A stretch of 33,991 bases of DNA. Source: PVC group bacterium (GTDB lineage: Bacteria > Verrucomicrobiota > Verrucomicrobiia > Chthoniobacterales > SZAS-18). The DNA lies in assembly GCA_903642295.1 (NCBI GenBank), contig CAHJWO010000009.1, positions 1 to 33,991 of the forward strand, read 5' to 3'. Shown here piece after piece: positions 1 to 7,320 of the stretch. The position numbers were made by a program, and so were the translations under genes. The notes beneath the pieces are model-generated. The model had not been told where the DNA came from. It saw nothing but the letters and a program-made list of their open reading frames with translations, and made no database searches. Numbering within the stretch: the stretch's first letter is position 1; every line of letters begins with the position of its first letter.

Positions 1-342
1 GCCGACGACGGATTCGGCCCGGCCCGGGGAAAGGGCGGGGAGCGACGGCGAGGCGGCGGGCGCCGCGGGGGCGTCCTTGCGGGAAACGAAGCGGTTGATC
101 TTCCCACGCGCTTCGGTTTCCACGCTCTCGGCGGGTTCGACACCTTGCTTGCGCGCGAGGAGGTTTTGCAGCAGGGAACTGAGGACGATGATCTCGTTGT
201 CCGAGTCGTCCGAACTCGGCGCGGCGGGGAGGTCGTTTCGCCGCTGCCGCCGCTTCTGCGGCAGCGCTTCGACGGGATTCTCGCCCGGCATCGTCGGGGA
301 CGCAGGCTCCGGGGACGGGGGGGGCGTGGGATCGTCGCTCAT
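1..342 (-). CDS. Unidentified protein, 5' part only (runs off the left edge)
   Basis: An open frame runs without a stop from an ATG at 342 (read leftwards) to the window edge, giving the first 114 residues. The N-terminus is low-complexity and probably disordered: a Pro/Glu/Ser-rich start (MSDDPTPPPSPEPASP), a basic patch (QKRRQRRND, around residues 29-37), an acidic stretch, then a likely amphipathic helix DNEIIVLSSLLQNLLARKQG (about 47-66), then another Ala/Pro/Ser-rich stretch. No signal peptide or membrane segment is visible, so the product is probably cytoplasmic. It is transcribed divergently from the arginase-fold gene, with 248 bp between the starts in which I see no convincing promoter. 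I do not recognise the family; the conserved part lies outside the window. Confidence 0.6.
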   Translation of the reverse strand, partial: MSDDPTPPPSPEPASPTMPGENPVEALPQKRRQRRNDLPAAPSSDDSDNEIIVLSSLLQNLLARKQGVEPAESVETEARGKINRFVSRKDAPAAPAASPSLPALSPGRAESVVG

Positions 343-590
343 GCGGCAGGCGGGGGCAGAAGTCGGTCGGAAATTAACGTGAGAGGAGGTGGAATCGTGC
401 CCGACCGGATCAGAACGGCACGACCGGACACAGCCCCTGGCGGTTCCGGCCAGTTTAGAGGGAGCAGGGGCGAATCGCAACGAAAAATCCGGGGAAGGAC
501 CCCGGTCTGACGTGGTCCGGTGCCCGGGACCGATGGCCTTCCGCCCGCTTTGCCCTTGAATCCTCCGCCCGGGCCGGAGACAGTGCCACC

Positions 591-1448
591 GTGCCAGAAA
601 ACCCTTGTCTGCACGTCGATCTCGACGGTGCCTGGAACGCCCACACGCTCGGGCTGCCGACGCTCGACCGCCGCGCCTGGGGCCCGCGCCTGCGCTTCTG
701 CGCGCCGGACCGGGAGATGGCGGCGTTTTTCGCCGCGTGCGCCGGGGACCTCGGGGCAGCGCGCTTCCTGGTGTACGGCTCGGGCGACTTCCATCACCTC
801 AGCGCCCTGTGGGTGCGGCGGGTCGAGGAGCCCGTGACACTGGTGAGCTTCGATAACCACCCGGACTGGGACATCCGTCCGCCCAGGTGGTGCTGCGGCA
901 GTTGGATGAACCGGGCGCTGGACCTCCCGCACGTGCAGCACATCAGCGTGTGGGGTTGCAGCAACTTCGAGTGCTGGGGCTGGCACCGCGTCTGGGGGAA
1001 CCACGGCGACGTGCGCAAGGGGCGGCTGGCGGTGCATCCGTGGGCCGACGAGCGGTCAGCGGAAGAACAAGCACGGCCCACGTCGATCACACAGAAAACC
1101 TGGCGCGACCGGTTTCAGGAGTTCGCCGCCGGGCTGGCGGGGAAGCGGGTTTACGTGACCGTGGACATCGACGGCCTGCGGGCGGAGGACGCCGTGACCA
1201 ACTGGGAGAACGGGCGTTTCTCGGCGGCAGACGTGGCCTGGGCGCTGGACGAAATCCGGCGCGGCGGCGGCGTCATCGTCGCCGGGGACCTGTGCGGGGC
1301 GCGCTCCGAAGCGGCCTACGCGCGCCGGACGCAGCGGTTCGCCTCGGAGACGGATCACCCCGATTTGCCGCCCTTCGACCGGGCAGAAGCCGCGCGGATC
1401 AACGAGCGGACTTTTGCGACGATCTGGCCGCGGTTGACGGGCGTCTGA
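591..1448 (+). CDS. Arginase/ureohydrolase-fold family protein
   Basis: A 285-residue protein started at GTG 591, a few bases after GGCCGGAGA. It carries recognisable, although divergent, versions of all three arginase-superfamily metal motifs: GSGDFHH (residues 63-69, for GGDHS), SFDNHPDWD (86-94, for DAHxD) and VTVDIDGL (189-196, for SxDxDxxDP). The six expected manganese ligands can be placed at H68, D88, H90, D92, D192 and D194. Family knowledge: such enzymes hydrolyse guanidino or amidino groups (arginine, agmatine, formiminoglutamate); the substrate here cannot be read from sequence. The middle (about 98-135) is unusually rich in Trp and Cys (WCCGSWMN, WGCSNFECWGWH). No arginine or polyamine gene lies beside it. 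The fold is well supported, the specific activity is not. Confidence 0.7.
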   Translation: MPENPCLHVDLDGAWNAHTLGLPTLDRRAWGPRLRFCAPDREMAAFFAACAGDLGAARFLVYGSGDFHHLSALWVRRVEEPVTLVSFDNHPDWDIRPPRWCCGSWMNRALDLPHVQHISVWGCSNFECWGWHRVWGNHGDVRKGRLAVHPWADERSAEEQARPTSITQKTWRDRFQEFAAGLAGKRVYVTVDIDGLRAEDAVTNWENGRFSAADVAWALDEIRRGGGVIVAGDLCGARSEAAYARRTQRFASETDHPDLPPFDRAEAARINERTFATIWPRLTGV

Positions 1449-1522
1449 ATTTCTCTGCGGTCCGCCCTCTTTATTGGACCTCTTTCGTAATAACTTTCGC
1501 CACGCTGACCCCCAAAACTGCT

Positions 1523-1558
1523 GTCATCCTGAGCGAGTGTAACGAGCCGAAGGACCTT
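1523..1558 (+). repeat. Dispersed GTCATCCTGAGCG-type intergenic repeat
   Basis: The segment between the arginase-fold gene and the transporter gene contains GTCATCCTGAGCGAG followed by GCCGAAGGACCTT. From general knowledge, a motif of the form TCATCCTGAGCG...GAAGGAC recurs between genes in many unrelated bacterial genomes. Only one copy lies in this window, so it is not shown to be repetitive here. The rest of 1449-1597 holds nothing I recognise. Confidence 0.4.
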
Positions 1559-1597
1559 CCACCTTGCCGTCCGAGCAGAGCCGGCACCACCAAGCTT

Positions 1598-1951
1598 TCA
1601 GCTCGCGGAAACCAGAATCACCCCGGCGGTGATGAGCAATGCGCCGCCGACCAACGGGAGGGTCAGCCGTTCCTTGAGGAACAGCCAGGCGCACGCCACC
1701 ACCATGATGACGCTCAGCCCTTGGAACGGGAAGACGAAGCTCAGATCGTGCTGTTGCAGCAGGCCCAAGTTGACGAAAAAGGAGATCGTCATCGACAGGA
1801 TACCCCCGGCGAAGACCAACGCGCGGCGTTGGCGGGCCGGGCGTGGCGGGGCGGGGTCTTCGTCCTCGTTGAGTGCCCATTTGAGCAGGAGCTGTCCGGC
1901 GACCAGCGTGCCCAGGGCGGTCAGGATCAGAAAAAGCGTCCAGGGAGTCAT
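1598..1951 (-). CDS. Small EamA/SMR-like membrane transporter, half-size (second of a pair)
   Basis: A 117-residue, four-TM protein started at ATG 1951 (MTPWTLFLILTALGTLVAGQ). The open frame extends further upstream, but that stretch is only translated 7-bp repeat DNA (1952-2041), so the internal ATG is preferred. Hydrophobic segments fall at about residues 4-24, 44-62, 70-88 and 96-115; the pattern with FPFQGLSVIMVVACAWLFLKERLTLPLVGGALLITAGV matches one EamA repeat or an ArnE/ArnF/SMR-type four-helix unit. These proteins work as dimers in the inner membrane exporting metabolites, lipids or cationic compounds. The neighbour upstream (2042-2455) is a second protein of the same architecture on the same strand, suggesting a heterodimer. 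Substrate unknown. Confidence 0.75.
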   Translation of the reverse strand: MTPWTLFLILTALGTLVAGQLLLKWALNEDEDPAPPRPARQRRALVFAGGILSMTISFFVNLGLLQQHDLSFVFPFQGLSVIMVVACAWLFLKERLTLPLVGGALLITAGVILVSAS

Positions 1952-2041
1952 GGGAAGTGGGAACTCGGAAGTGGGGAGTGAAGTTGCGATGGGTAATGCT
2001 TGCCGTACTTCCGCGTTCCGACTTCCCACTTCCCACTTTCT
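1952..2041. repeat. Inverted pair of 7-bp repeat arrays (GGGAAGT / ACTTCCC)
   Basis: Left array 1952-1979: four contiguous heptamers (GGGAAGT, GGGAACT, CGGAAGT, GGGGAGT). Right array 2007-2041: five contiguous heptamers in opposite orientation (ACTTCCG, CGTTCCG, ACTTCCC, ACTTCCC, ACTTTCT). A 27-bp spacer separates them. The block exactly fills the gap between the ATG of the downstream transporter gene (1951) and the stop of the upstream one (2042), so on the mRNA it could fold into one long hairpin immediately before the second start codon. Confidence 0.85.
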
Positions 2042-2455
2042 TCAGAGCCGCTCGTCGAGCTTGGCGTAGGGCTTGGCGACGATCATCAGGCCGATGACCA
2101 CCAGGACGATGCCGCACCAACGTTTGGGGGAAATCCCTTCGCCCAGAAACAACCAGCAACTCAGCGGGACGAGCACCTGCACGGCGTTGGTCAGCGGGAA
2201 GGCCATCCCCAGGGGCAGCAGGCGAATGGCGCTCATCCAGGAAAAAAAGCTCAACAGCGTGAAGACGATGCTCAGCCATGTCCAGCCGCTGGTCATGCCG
2301 GTCAGGCCCAGCGCCGGGACGGCGCTGGGGAGATTGTGAGTCGCGTCCGCCCCCTTCTTGAGGAACACCTCCGCCGCCGTCCCCGCAAGGATGCAGAGTA
2401 CCACCTGCACGTAGGGATTGAAAAACCAGGGGCGGGCGGCGGGCGGCGTGGACAT
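2042..2455 (-). CDS. Small EamA/SMR-like membrane transporter, half-size (first of a pair)
   Basis: A 137-residue protein started at ATG 2455 (MSTPPAARPWFFNPYVQVVL). The frame is open upstream to 2641, but that part is encoded by a repeat element and has no protein character. Four hydrophobic segments are visible, at about residues 14-30, 50-70, 78-98 and 108-128, with LLPLGMAFPLTNAVQVLVPL and a later VVIGLMIVAKPYAKL that resemble the second half of an EamA repeat. It is followed 90 bp downstream by another four-TM protein of similar length; together they equal one ten-TM EamA permease, or a paired SMR/ArnEF-type exporter. The likely place of action is the inner membrane. Substrate is not inferable. 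Confidence 0.75.
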   Translation of the reverse strand: MSTPPAARPWFFNPYVQVVLCILAGTAAEVFLKKGADATHNLPSAVPALGLTGMTSGWTWLSIVFTLLSFFSWMSAIRLLPLGMAFPLTNAVQVLVPLSCWLFLGEGISPKRWCGIVLVVIGLMIVAKPYAKLDERL

Positions 2456-2483
2456 GACGAAAGCGCGTCGGGCGGCGGCGTTT

Positions 2484-2670
2484 CTAAGCCGCTGGGAGAA
2501 GGTTGTGCAGTGGCTGGTTTCCCTCCGGGGAGCGCCCGCGCCCCGCGGGCCGTGGACGGCGCCCCGCCTTTTCCCCGGTTCCCAGAGCCAGCGGTGGGGG
2601 CGCCGCTGGCAGCCCGCGGGGCGCGGGCGCTCCCCGGTCAACCCCGAGATTCTCTTTCATGGATGCTTAG
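2484..2670. repeat. MITE-like element, copy A
   Basis: Bounded by CTAAG (2484-2488) and its complement CTTAG (2666-2670). A perfect 23-bp inverted repeat lies inside: arm 2527-2549 (begins GGGGAGCGCCCG) and arm 2613-2635. The left end shares GAGAAGGTT and CAG-TGG with copies B and C; the right end shares GAGATTCT and GATGCTTAG with copy B. The arm sequence differs from that of B and C, so the ends are conserved while the stem varies. It lies in the 715-bp gene-free stretch 2456-3170, most of which is repeat sequence. Confidence 0.65.
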
Positions 2671-2809
2671 TGTGAAGGACATCTGGACAAACGCAATGGG
2701 CGTTCCGTCAGGCAGCAGGGCTGACGCATCAAAATTTCTTCCCTCTGACGCCCCACCCGAGCTTGCCATCCAAGTTGGTTTCAAAATTGAGTTCGCAGAA
2801 ATTGGATGA
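2663..2809 (+). other. 48-codon open fragment between two MITE-like copies, possible gene remnant
   Basis: From the ATG inside the right end of copy A to a TGA that touches copy B, an uninterrupted frame reads ...GVPSGSRADASKFLPSDAPPELAIQVGFKIEFAEIG. The composition is visibly lower in GC than the neighbouring genes and the translation looks protein-like rather than random. No family is recognised and there is no ribosome binding site. It may be the tail of a gene that was cut by the flanking elements, or chance. Confidence 0.25.
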
Positions 2810-3001
2810 CTAAGTATGTACGAGAAGGTTTCCAGGTGGATGGCGATCTCCGAGCACCATGTTTTCGGGACCGCGCCGCAGTCTAAAAGGCTTGGAAGAA
2901 TGGCGCTCGGAGATCGCCATCCACCGAGATTCTATTCCGCAGATGCTTAGTGAAAATTAGCATCTTGTGAGTCAACAAAAATTTTGCTGCGTCAGCCCTG
3001 C
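2715..3001. repeat. Outer inverted repeat around MITE-like copy B
   Basis: A 23-bp arm at 2715-2737 (starts GCAGGGCTGACGCA) matches the complement of 2979-3001 at 22 of 23 positions. The arms enclose 241 bp containing copy B. This suggests either a larger composite element or insertion of B into an older palindromic repeat. Confidence 0.6.
2810..2950. repeat. MITE-like element, copy B
   Basis: Starts CTAAGTATGTACGAGAAGG and ends GATGCTTAG, with CTAAG/CTTAG termini and imperfect terminal similarity beyond them. A perfect 21-bp inverted repeat sits inside (2835-2855 and 2905-2925; arm begins GGTGGATGGCGATC). A related copy with the identical arm lies about 26 kb away (28722-28887). The triplet TGA occurs on both outer flanks, compatible with a 3-bp target duplication but far from proof. 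No coding capacity of note. Confidence 0.75.
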
Positions 3002-3080
3002 GTCAGGCCGGACTGTTTCCAAGTCGCGGTCCGGCGTGAAGCCGCAGCGCGTGTAGGATGGTGCCCCGGGCGTCAACTCA

Positions 3081-3167
3081 AGGTAGGGAGAGCTCTTCCG
3101 AGCCCTTCGCCATCGGGCCGCGTAGCGGCTCGACTGCAATCAGGGCCGGCCTCGGAGGGGCCTCCCT
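3081..3167. repeat. GGTAGGGAG-type multi-hairpin repeat, copy D
   Basis: Starts AGGTAGGGAGAGCTCTTCC and carries two G+C-rich palindromic parts, around AGCTCTTCCGAGC and around GGGCCGGCCTCGGAGGGGCC. It shares AGGTAGGGAG, CATCGGGCC and GGAGGGGCCT with the element at 21722-21820. It ends 4 bp from the stop codon of the PEP-CTERM gene, so it may serve as its transcription terminator. It resembles REP/BIME-type palindromes in design. Confidence 0.55.
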
Positions 3168-3170
3168 CAC

Positions 3171-3896
3171 TCAACGGCGGCGGCGCAGGATCACGCTCCC
3201 TGCCGCCAGGACGCCGAGCGCACACATCGACAGCGTGCGGGGCTCCGGGACGACGGCACCCACCGTGCCGTTGAGCGTGAGGTTATCGAAGCCGGTGTAA
3301 GCGGCGGCGTTGGCGGTATTGTCGAACACCACGAAGCGGACATAGAGCGGCGAACCGGCCGCCAACGCGCTATTGGCAATGGTTCCGGCAATATCGAACG
3401 TCTGCGTCGTAAAGGCCGTCGTGCTGTAGGCGGTGACGCTGTCGAGAGTGGTGTAAGCGGTCCCGTTGAGGCTGAGTTGGACCCGAACATTCGTGGCCAC
3501 GAGAGTAGAGTTGACCGCCAGGTCAAAGGTCAGATTGTCCAGGATGAGCCGCTGCCCGGCAGCCGGGGTTAGCGTGAGGGTGAGGAAATCATTGTCCGTG
3601 ATGGCCGTGGCGAAAGTGGTGCCGTCTGTTTCGTCCGCGTTGATACGGAGGGCCGGCGAAGGATTGCCGTTGGCGACCGCGAAGCGAGCGGACGTGGAAT
3701 CAAGGCCGCTGCCGAGGACGATGCTCGAGGCAGCGGAGGCCGAATCGGTGTCGGTGCTCGCCAACGAGGAACCGGTGAACGGGTAGCTCGCCAGCACGGC
3801 TGCCCGGGTGGAGGCGACGGCGGCGGTCGTCAGTAAAACGGCGAGGCCGAAGACGGCAGTGCGACGGAAGAATCCCGAATTTCCCTGGTCGATCAT
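3171..3896 (-). CDS. Exported PEP-CTERM sorting-domain protein
   Basis: A 241-residue protein started at ATG 3896 (MIDQGNSGFFRRTAVFGLAV); upstream residues of the longer frame look non-coding. Residues 11-33 form a signal peptide ending in STRAA. The body is Thr/Ser/Ala-rich and beta-strand-like (about 34-215), resembling the jelly-roll repeats common in this group. The C-terminus is a textbook PEP-CTERM signal: VPEP near residue 216, a hydrophobic helix (LGVLAAGSVIL) and a terminal RRRR. Family knowledge: the tail is recognised by an exosortase, which attaches or releases the protein at the cell surface, often with exopolysaccharide. No exosortase gene is in the window. A TTGACA box lies at 3964-3959 on this strand, but I see no good -10 after it. 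Confidence 0.85.
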   Translation of the reverse strand: MIDQGNSGFFRRTAVFGLAVLLTTAAVASTRAAVLASYPFTGSSLASTDTDSASAASSIVLGSGLDSTSARFAVANGNPSPALRINADETDGTTFATAITDNDFLTLTLTPAAGQRLILDNLTFDLAVNSTLVATNVRVQLSLNGTAYTTLDSVTAYSTTAFTTQTFDIAGTIANSALAAGSPLYVRFVVFDNTANAAAYTGFDNLTLNGTVGAVVPEPRTLSMCALGVLAAGSVILRRRR

Positions 3897-4170
3897 AAAT
3901 GGTCGGTGTCCCTGATTCTGGCTGATGACGCGCGAGGATGGAGGAGTCAGCCAACGGGTGTCAATCCAGATTTTCACGTTTTTTTCGGGTGATGGGAGAG
4001 GGCTTGCGGGAGACAGCGTGGTCGGGAGAGGAGGACCTCTGGTCACCCCGGAGGGGTGCAGGCAGCGCCGGATGCTGGATTCACTCTGGATGGCCGGTAA
4101 TAAATAATCCAATAAAGAATCAAGTCGCGCGCACCCTTAAAAATTTCTTCCGAGGAGAAACCCAAAAAAG

Positions 4171-4197
4171 ATAACGCAGATAGCGCAGGTAACGCAG
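4171..4197. repeat. 9-bp tandem repeat (AACGCAG-type), three units
   Basis: Three contiguous 9-mers: ATAACGCAG, ATAGCGCAG, GTAACGCAG. On the opposite strand they read CTGCG(T/C)TA followed by a T-run, related in flavour to the ATCTGCG palindromes at 23606 and 31805 but with a 9-bp period and no inverted partner here. Confidence 0.7.
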
Positions 4198-4348
4198 GCG
4201 TTTGGAGTACATGTGCGCGCCTTGAAAAGGCGGGCCAGACTGCTCCCATGAATCACTCAATACCTTCTCTGTCCGCCCTCCACCCCAACCAACCGCCGAT
4301 GCTGGACCGGCGGCCAATGTCTGTAGCAAATTTCACTACAAATTATCC

Positions 4349-4376
4349 TTGTTTGTCACAATGGTTGCGGTAAAAA
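4349..4376 (+). promoter_or_regulatory. Candidate sigma70-like promoter for the S53 peptidase
   Basis: TTGTTT (4349-4354), a 16-bp spacer and TAAAAA (4371-4376) lie about 30 bp before the peptidase ATG, in a locally A+T-rich stretch. Both boxes are imperfect, so this is a weak prediction from position and composition. Confidence 0.3.
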
Positions 4377-4407
4377 GGTCGTTCTACGTTTCGCGCATCA
4401 TCCATCC

Positions 4408-7116
4408 ATGAAAATCGTTTCGTCACAGGTCCTTCCGTTTCTTTCCCCGTCGAGGTTTGCCTTGCGCTCGCTCGGCATCGCCCTGCTGCTCCTCGCCGCC
4501 GCCGTCTCCCGCGGCGTCGCGCAGGACACCGACCGCGTCACCTTCGAGAATAGCCTCGGCAAGATTCCCACCAAGGCCGCCGCCACGACCCGCGCCCTGG
4601 CCGTGACGGAAAAGGACGGCAAGCTGGAATTCAGCCTGGCCTTGCAGATGCGCAACTTCAAGCACCTGCAAAAACGCATCGCCCGGGGCGAGACCATCCC
4701 GCCGGAGGAAATGGAAAAATCCTACCTGCCGCTGCCCAATGATTATGCCGCCGTCGTGAAGTGGCTCAAGGGCGAGGGGTTCACCATCGTCCAGGAGGAT
4801 TCCAGCCGCCTGTCCGTGTTTGCCAGCGGCACCCTCTCGCAAATCGAGAAAAGCCTGCAAACGCGCTTCACCCGCGTGACCTTTGAAGGCGCGGAATATC
4901 CCGCCGCCGTCGCCGCGCCCAGCCTGCCCGCGAGCGTGGCCGCGCCCGTCGTCAGCATCAACGGGTTGCAGCCGTTCCATCATCTGCACAAACATGCCGT
5001 GCTGCAACCGAACGCCACCAGCGGGGTGACCTACAAGATCAATGACATCCTGACCTGCTACGACGCGAAGAATTCGGGCGTCACGGGCGCGGGGCAGACG
5101 ATTGCCATCCTCATCGACACGACGCCGAGCACGAGCGATCTGACCAAGTTCTGGACCGCCAACTCCGTGTCGCAGAGCACCGCGAACATCACGACGATCA
5201 ACGTGAACAACAAAACGCTCCCGGCGGTCAGCGGCGAGGAAACGCTCGACGTGGAGTGGACCAGCGGCATCGCCTCGGGGGCGAAGATTCGCGTGTATGC
5301 GACGGGGACGCTGGACGATACCAGTCTGGACAAGGGGCTTGCGCGCATCATCACCGACGTGGGCAGCGACCCGACGATCCGGCAGCTTTCCATCAGCTTG
5401 GGCCTGGGCGAGACCTACGAGGCGAGCGGTCAGTTCACCACGGACTCGCAGTATTTCGCCACGCTGGCCAGCAAGGGCGTGAGCACGTTCGTCTCGTCGG
5501 GCGACGGCGGCTCGACGCCGGACGATACGGGCACGGGTAACGAGGACGCGGGCCCGCTCCAGGTGGAATATTACTCCTCCGATCCCAGCGTGACCGGCGT
5601 GGGCGGGACGACGCTGTACGTGACCGGGAGCGACCTGCGCAGCGCGGAATCGGCGTGGGCGGGCAGCGGCGGCGGCGTGAGCGTGCAATTCGCCAAGCCG
5701 AGCTGGCAGACGGGCACCGGCGTGCCGAGCGGCACGAAACGATTCGTGCCGGACGTATCCATGCCCGCGGATCCAGAAACGGGTGCGTACGTGTATTTGC
5801 AAGGCAGCGCGCAGACCATCGGCGGCACGAGCTGGGCCGCACCGACGTGGGCGGGATTCTGCGCCCTGATCAACCAGGCGCGGGCCAACGCGGGCAAGAC
5901 CGGCGGGCTGGGATTATTGAACCCCAGTTTATATCCGCTGATCGGCACGAGCAATTTTTATGACGTGACGAGCGGCAGCAACGCCGAGGGTTCCAAGGCG
6001 GCGGGCAGGTACAGCGCGGGCACGGGGTACGACGAGGTGACGGGCATCGGCACGCCGGACGTGGGCCGGCTCATCACGACGCTGGTGGGCGCGACTTCCA
6101 GCGTGCCGACGGTGACGGGCTTTACTCCGGCCAGCGGCCCGGTGGGGACGAGCGTGACGATCACGGGCACGAATTTCTCCAGCGTTTCGGCGGTGTCGTT
6201 CAACGGGACGGCGGCGGCCTACACGGTGGTTTCGGCCACGTCGATCACGGCGACGGTACCGTCGGGCGCGGCCAGCGGCACGATCAAGGTGACCAGCGCG
6301 GCGGATTCGGCGACGAGTTCGAGTTCCTTCACGGTGACGACAACCACGGTGCCGGCGCCGACCGTGACGAGCTTCTCGCCCACGAGCGGGCCGGTGGGCA
6401 CCAGCGTGACGATCACCGGCACGAACTTTATGAATGCGTCGGCGGTGACGTTCGGCGGGACCAGCACGGCTTACACGGTGGTTTCGGCCACGTCGATCAA
6501 GGCCACCGTGCCGACGGGCGCGGCGACCGGAGCGGTCAAGGTGACGACGCCCGGCGGGACGGCGACGAGCGCGTCGTCGTTCACGGTGACGACCAGCGGG
6601 GGGACGGGAACCTCGGTGGTGATCAGCCAGGTGTACGGCGGCGGCGGCGGCAGCACGGCGACGTACGCGAACGATTACATCGAGCTGTATAATCCGACGA
6701 GCGCCACGGTGGACCTGAGCACGTATTCCGTGCAGTACGCCAGCGCGGCGGGCAGTTCGTGGACGCTGACGAAGCTGACGGGCAGCCTCGCGCCGGGACA
6801 CCATTATCTGGTGCAGGAAGGCGGCGGGTCGGCGGGCAGCGCGCTGCCGACGCCGCAGGTCAGCGGCAGCATCGCCATGAGTGCGACGGCGGGCAAGGTG
6901 GCGCTGGTCAGCAACCAGACGGACATCACCGGCAAGACGAGCGCGGGGGTCGTGGACTTCGTGGGGTATGGCTCGACGGCCAGCGACTACGAGGGCAGCG
7001 GCCCGGCCCCGACGTTGAGCGCCACGGCGGCGGACCTGCGTTCGGCCACCGGCGCGGATACGAACAACAACAACGCCGATTTCAGCGCCGGGACGCCGAA
7101 TCCACGGAATTCATAG
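4408..7116 (+). CDS. Secreted S53 (sedolisin/kumamolisin-type) serine-carboxyl peptidase with IPT and lamin-tail domains
   Basis: 902 residues. Order: signal peptide (about 1-39, ...SRGVAQ), activation pro-domain (45-185), S53 catalytic domain (about 200-560), two IPT/TIG immunoglobulin-like repeats (566-642 and 651-727, each with a SGPVGTSVTITGTNF motif), and a lamin-tail-like domain (about 735-895, VVISQVYGGGGG...NDYIELYNPTS). The catalytic set is present: E277 and D281 in GEETLDVEW, oxyanion Asp D366 in SSGDGGS, and nucleophile S475 in GGTSWAAP; the C-terminal calcium-site pattern FYDVTSG...GTGYDEVTGIGTPD also fits. Known for the family: autoactivated endopeptidases that usually work at acid pH outside the cell. 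The C-terminal domains likely bind surfaces or substrate. It precedes the amylase operon by 204 bp containing a hairpin and a separate promoter, so it is probably its own transcript. Confidence 0.93.
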   Translation: MKIVSSQVLPFLSPSRFALRSLGIALLLLAAAVSRGVAQDTDRVTFENSLGKIPTKAAATTRALAVTEKDGKLEFSLALQMRNFKHLQKRIARGETIPPEEMEKSYLPLPNDYAAVVKWLKGEGFTIVQEDSSRLSVFASGTLSQIEKSLQTRFTRVTFEGAEYPAAVAAPSLPASVAAPVVSINGLQPFHHLHKHAVLQPNATSGVTYKINDILTCYDAKNSGVTGAGQTIAILIDTTPSTSDLTKFWTANSVSQSTANITTINVNNKTLPAVSGEETLDVEWTSGIASGAKIRVYATGTLDDTSLDKGLARIITDVGSDPTIRQLSISLGLGETYEASGQFTTDSQYFATLASKGVSTFVSSGDGGSTPDDTGTGNEDAGPLQVEYYSSDPSVTGVGGTTLYVTGSDLRSAESAWAGSGGGVSVQFAKPSWQTGTGVPSGTKRFVPDVSMPADPETGAYVYLQGSAQTIGGTSWAAPTWAGFCALINQARANAGKTGGLGLLNPSLYPLIGTSNFYDVTSGSNAEGSKAAGRYSAGTGYDEVTGIGTPDVGRLITTLVGATSSVPTVTGFTPASGPVGTSVTITGTNFSSVSAVSFNGTAAAYTVVSATSITATVPSGAASGTIKVTSAADSATSSSSFTVTTTTVPAPTVTSFSPTSGPVGTSVTITGTNFMNASAVTFGGTSTAYTVVSATSIKATVPTGAATGAVKVTTPGGTATSASSFTVTTSGGTGTSVVISQVYGGGGGSTATYANDYIELYNPTSATVDLSTYSVQYASAAGSSWTLTKLTGSLAPGHHYLVQEGGGSAGSALPTPQVSGSIAMSATAGKVALVSNQTDITGKTSAGVVDFVGYGSTASDYEGSGPAPTLSATAADLRSATGADTNNNNADFSAGTPNPRNS

Positions 7117-7229
7117 GCGGAAGGCTGCCCGGAAACTCCTCGGCTTGGCGGTGGCCAGGGAACTCCGCTGCCGTGTCTGCGCTGGGGCGGACATGGCAAT
7201 GCGGTGCCGTGGCCACCGCCGGAGGCTCA

Positions 7230-7250
7230 ACCGGATAGGCACTTATCCGT
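7230..7250 (+). terminator. Weak hairpin after the S53 peptidase gene
   Basis: CGGATA (7232-7237) pairs with TATCCG (7244-7249) across a 6-nt loop and is followed by only three T residues. An 11-bp inverted repeat (GGCGGTGGCCA near 7146 with TGGCCACCGCC near 7210) lies just before. Either could end the peptidase transcript; the case is weak. Confidence 0.3.
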
Positions 7251-7279
7251 TTGTATGGGCGGGGCGGATATGGTATAAA
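7251..7279 (+). promoter_or_regulatory. Probable sigma70-like promoter of the amylase operon
   Basis: TTGTAT (7251-7256), a 17-bp spacer and TATAAA (7274-7279), about 40 bp upstream of the ATG at 7321. Spacing is ideal and the -10 is close to consensus. The leader before the ATG is C/T-rich (CGTACGCCCCCCTTTCGTC) with no Shine-Dalgarno sequence. Confidence 0.5.
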
Positions 7280-7320
7280 AACCATTCCCCGTTCCCGCCC
7301 GTACGCCCCCCTTTCGTCGG

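Larger units (their letters stand above)
3897..4407. other. Gene-free divergent intergenic region
   Basis: This region separates the PEP-CTERM gene (minus) from the S53 peptidase gene (plus). It contains a three-unit 9-bp tandem repeat (4171-4197) and a candidate promoter for the peptidase (4349-4376). Short frames read through it but none has protein character. The segment around 4090-4150 is unusually A+T-rich for this genome. Confidence 0.6.

Noticed and set aside
4423..5802. Long antisense frame within the S53 peptidase gene
   Set aside because: A composition shadow of a GC-rich gene: Arg/His/Gly-rich, with no motifs; the sense frame has a full catalytic set.
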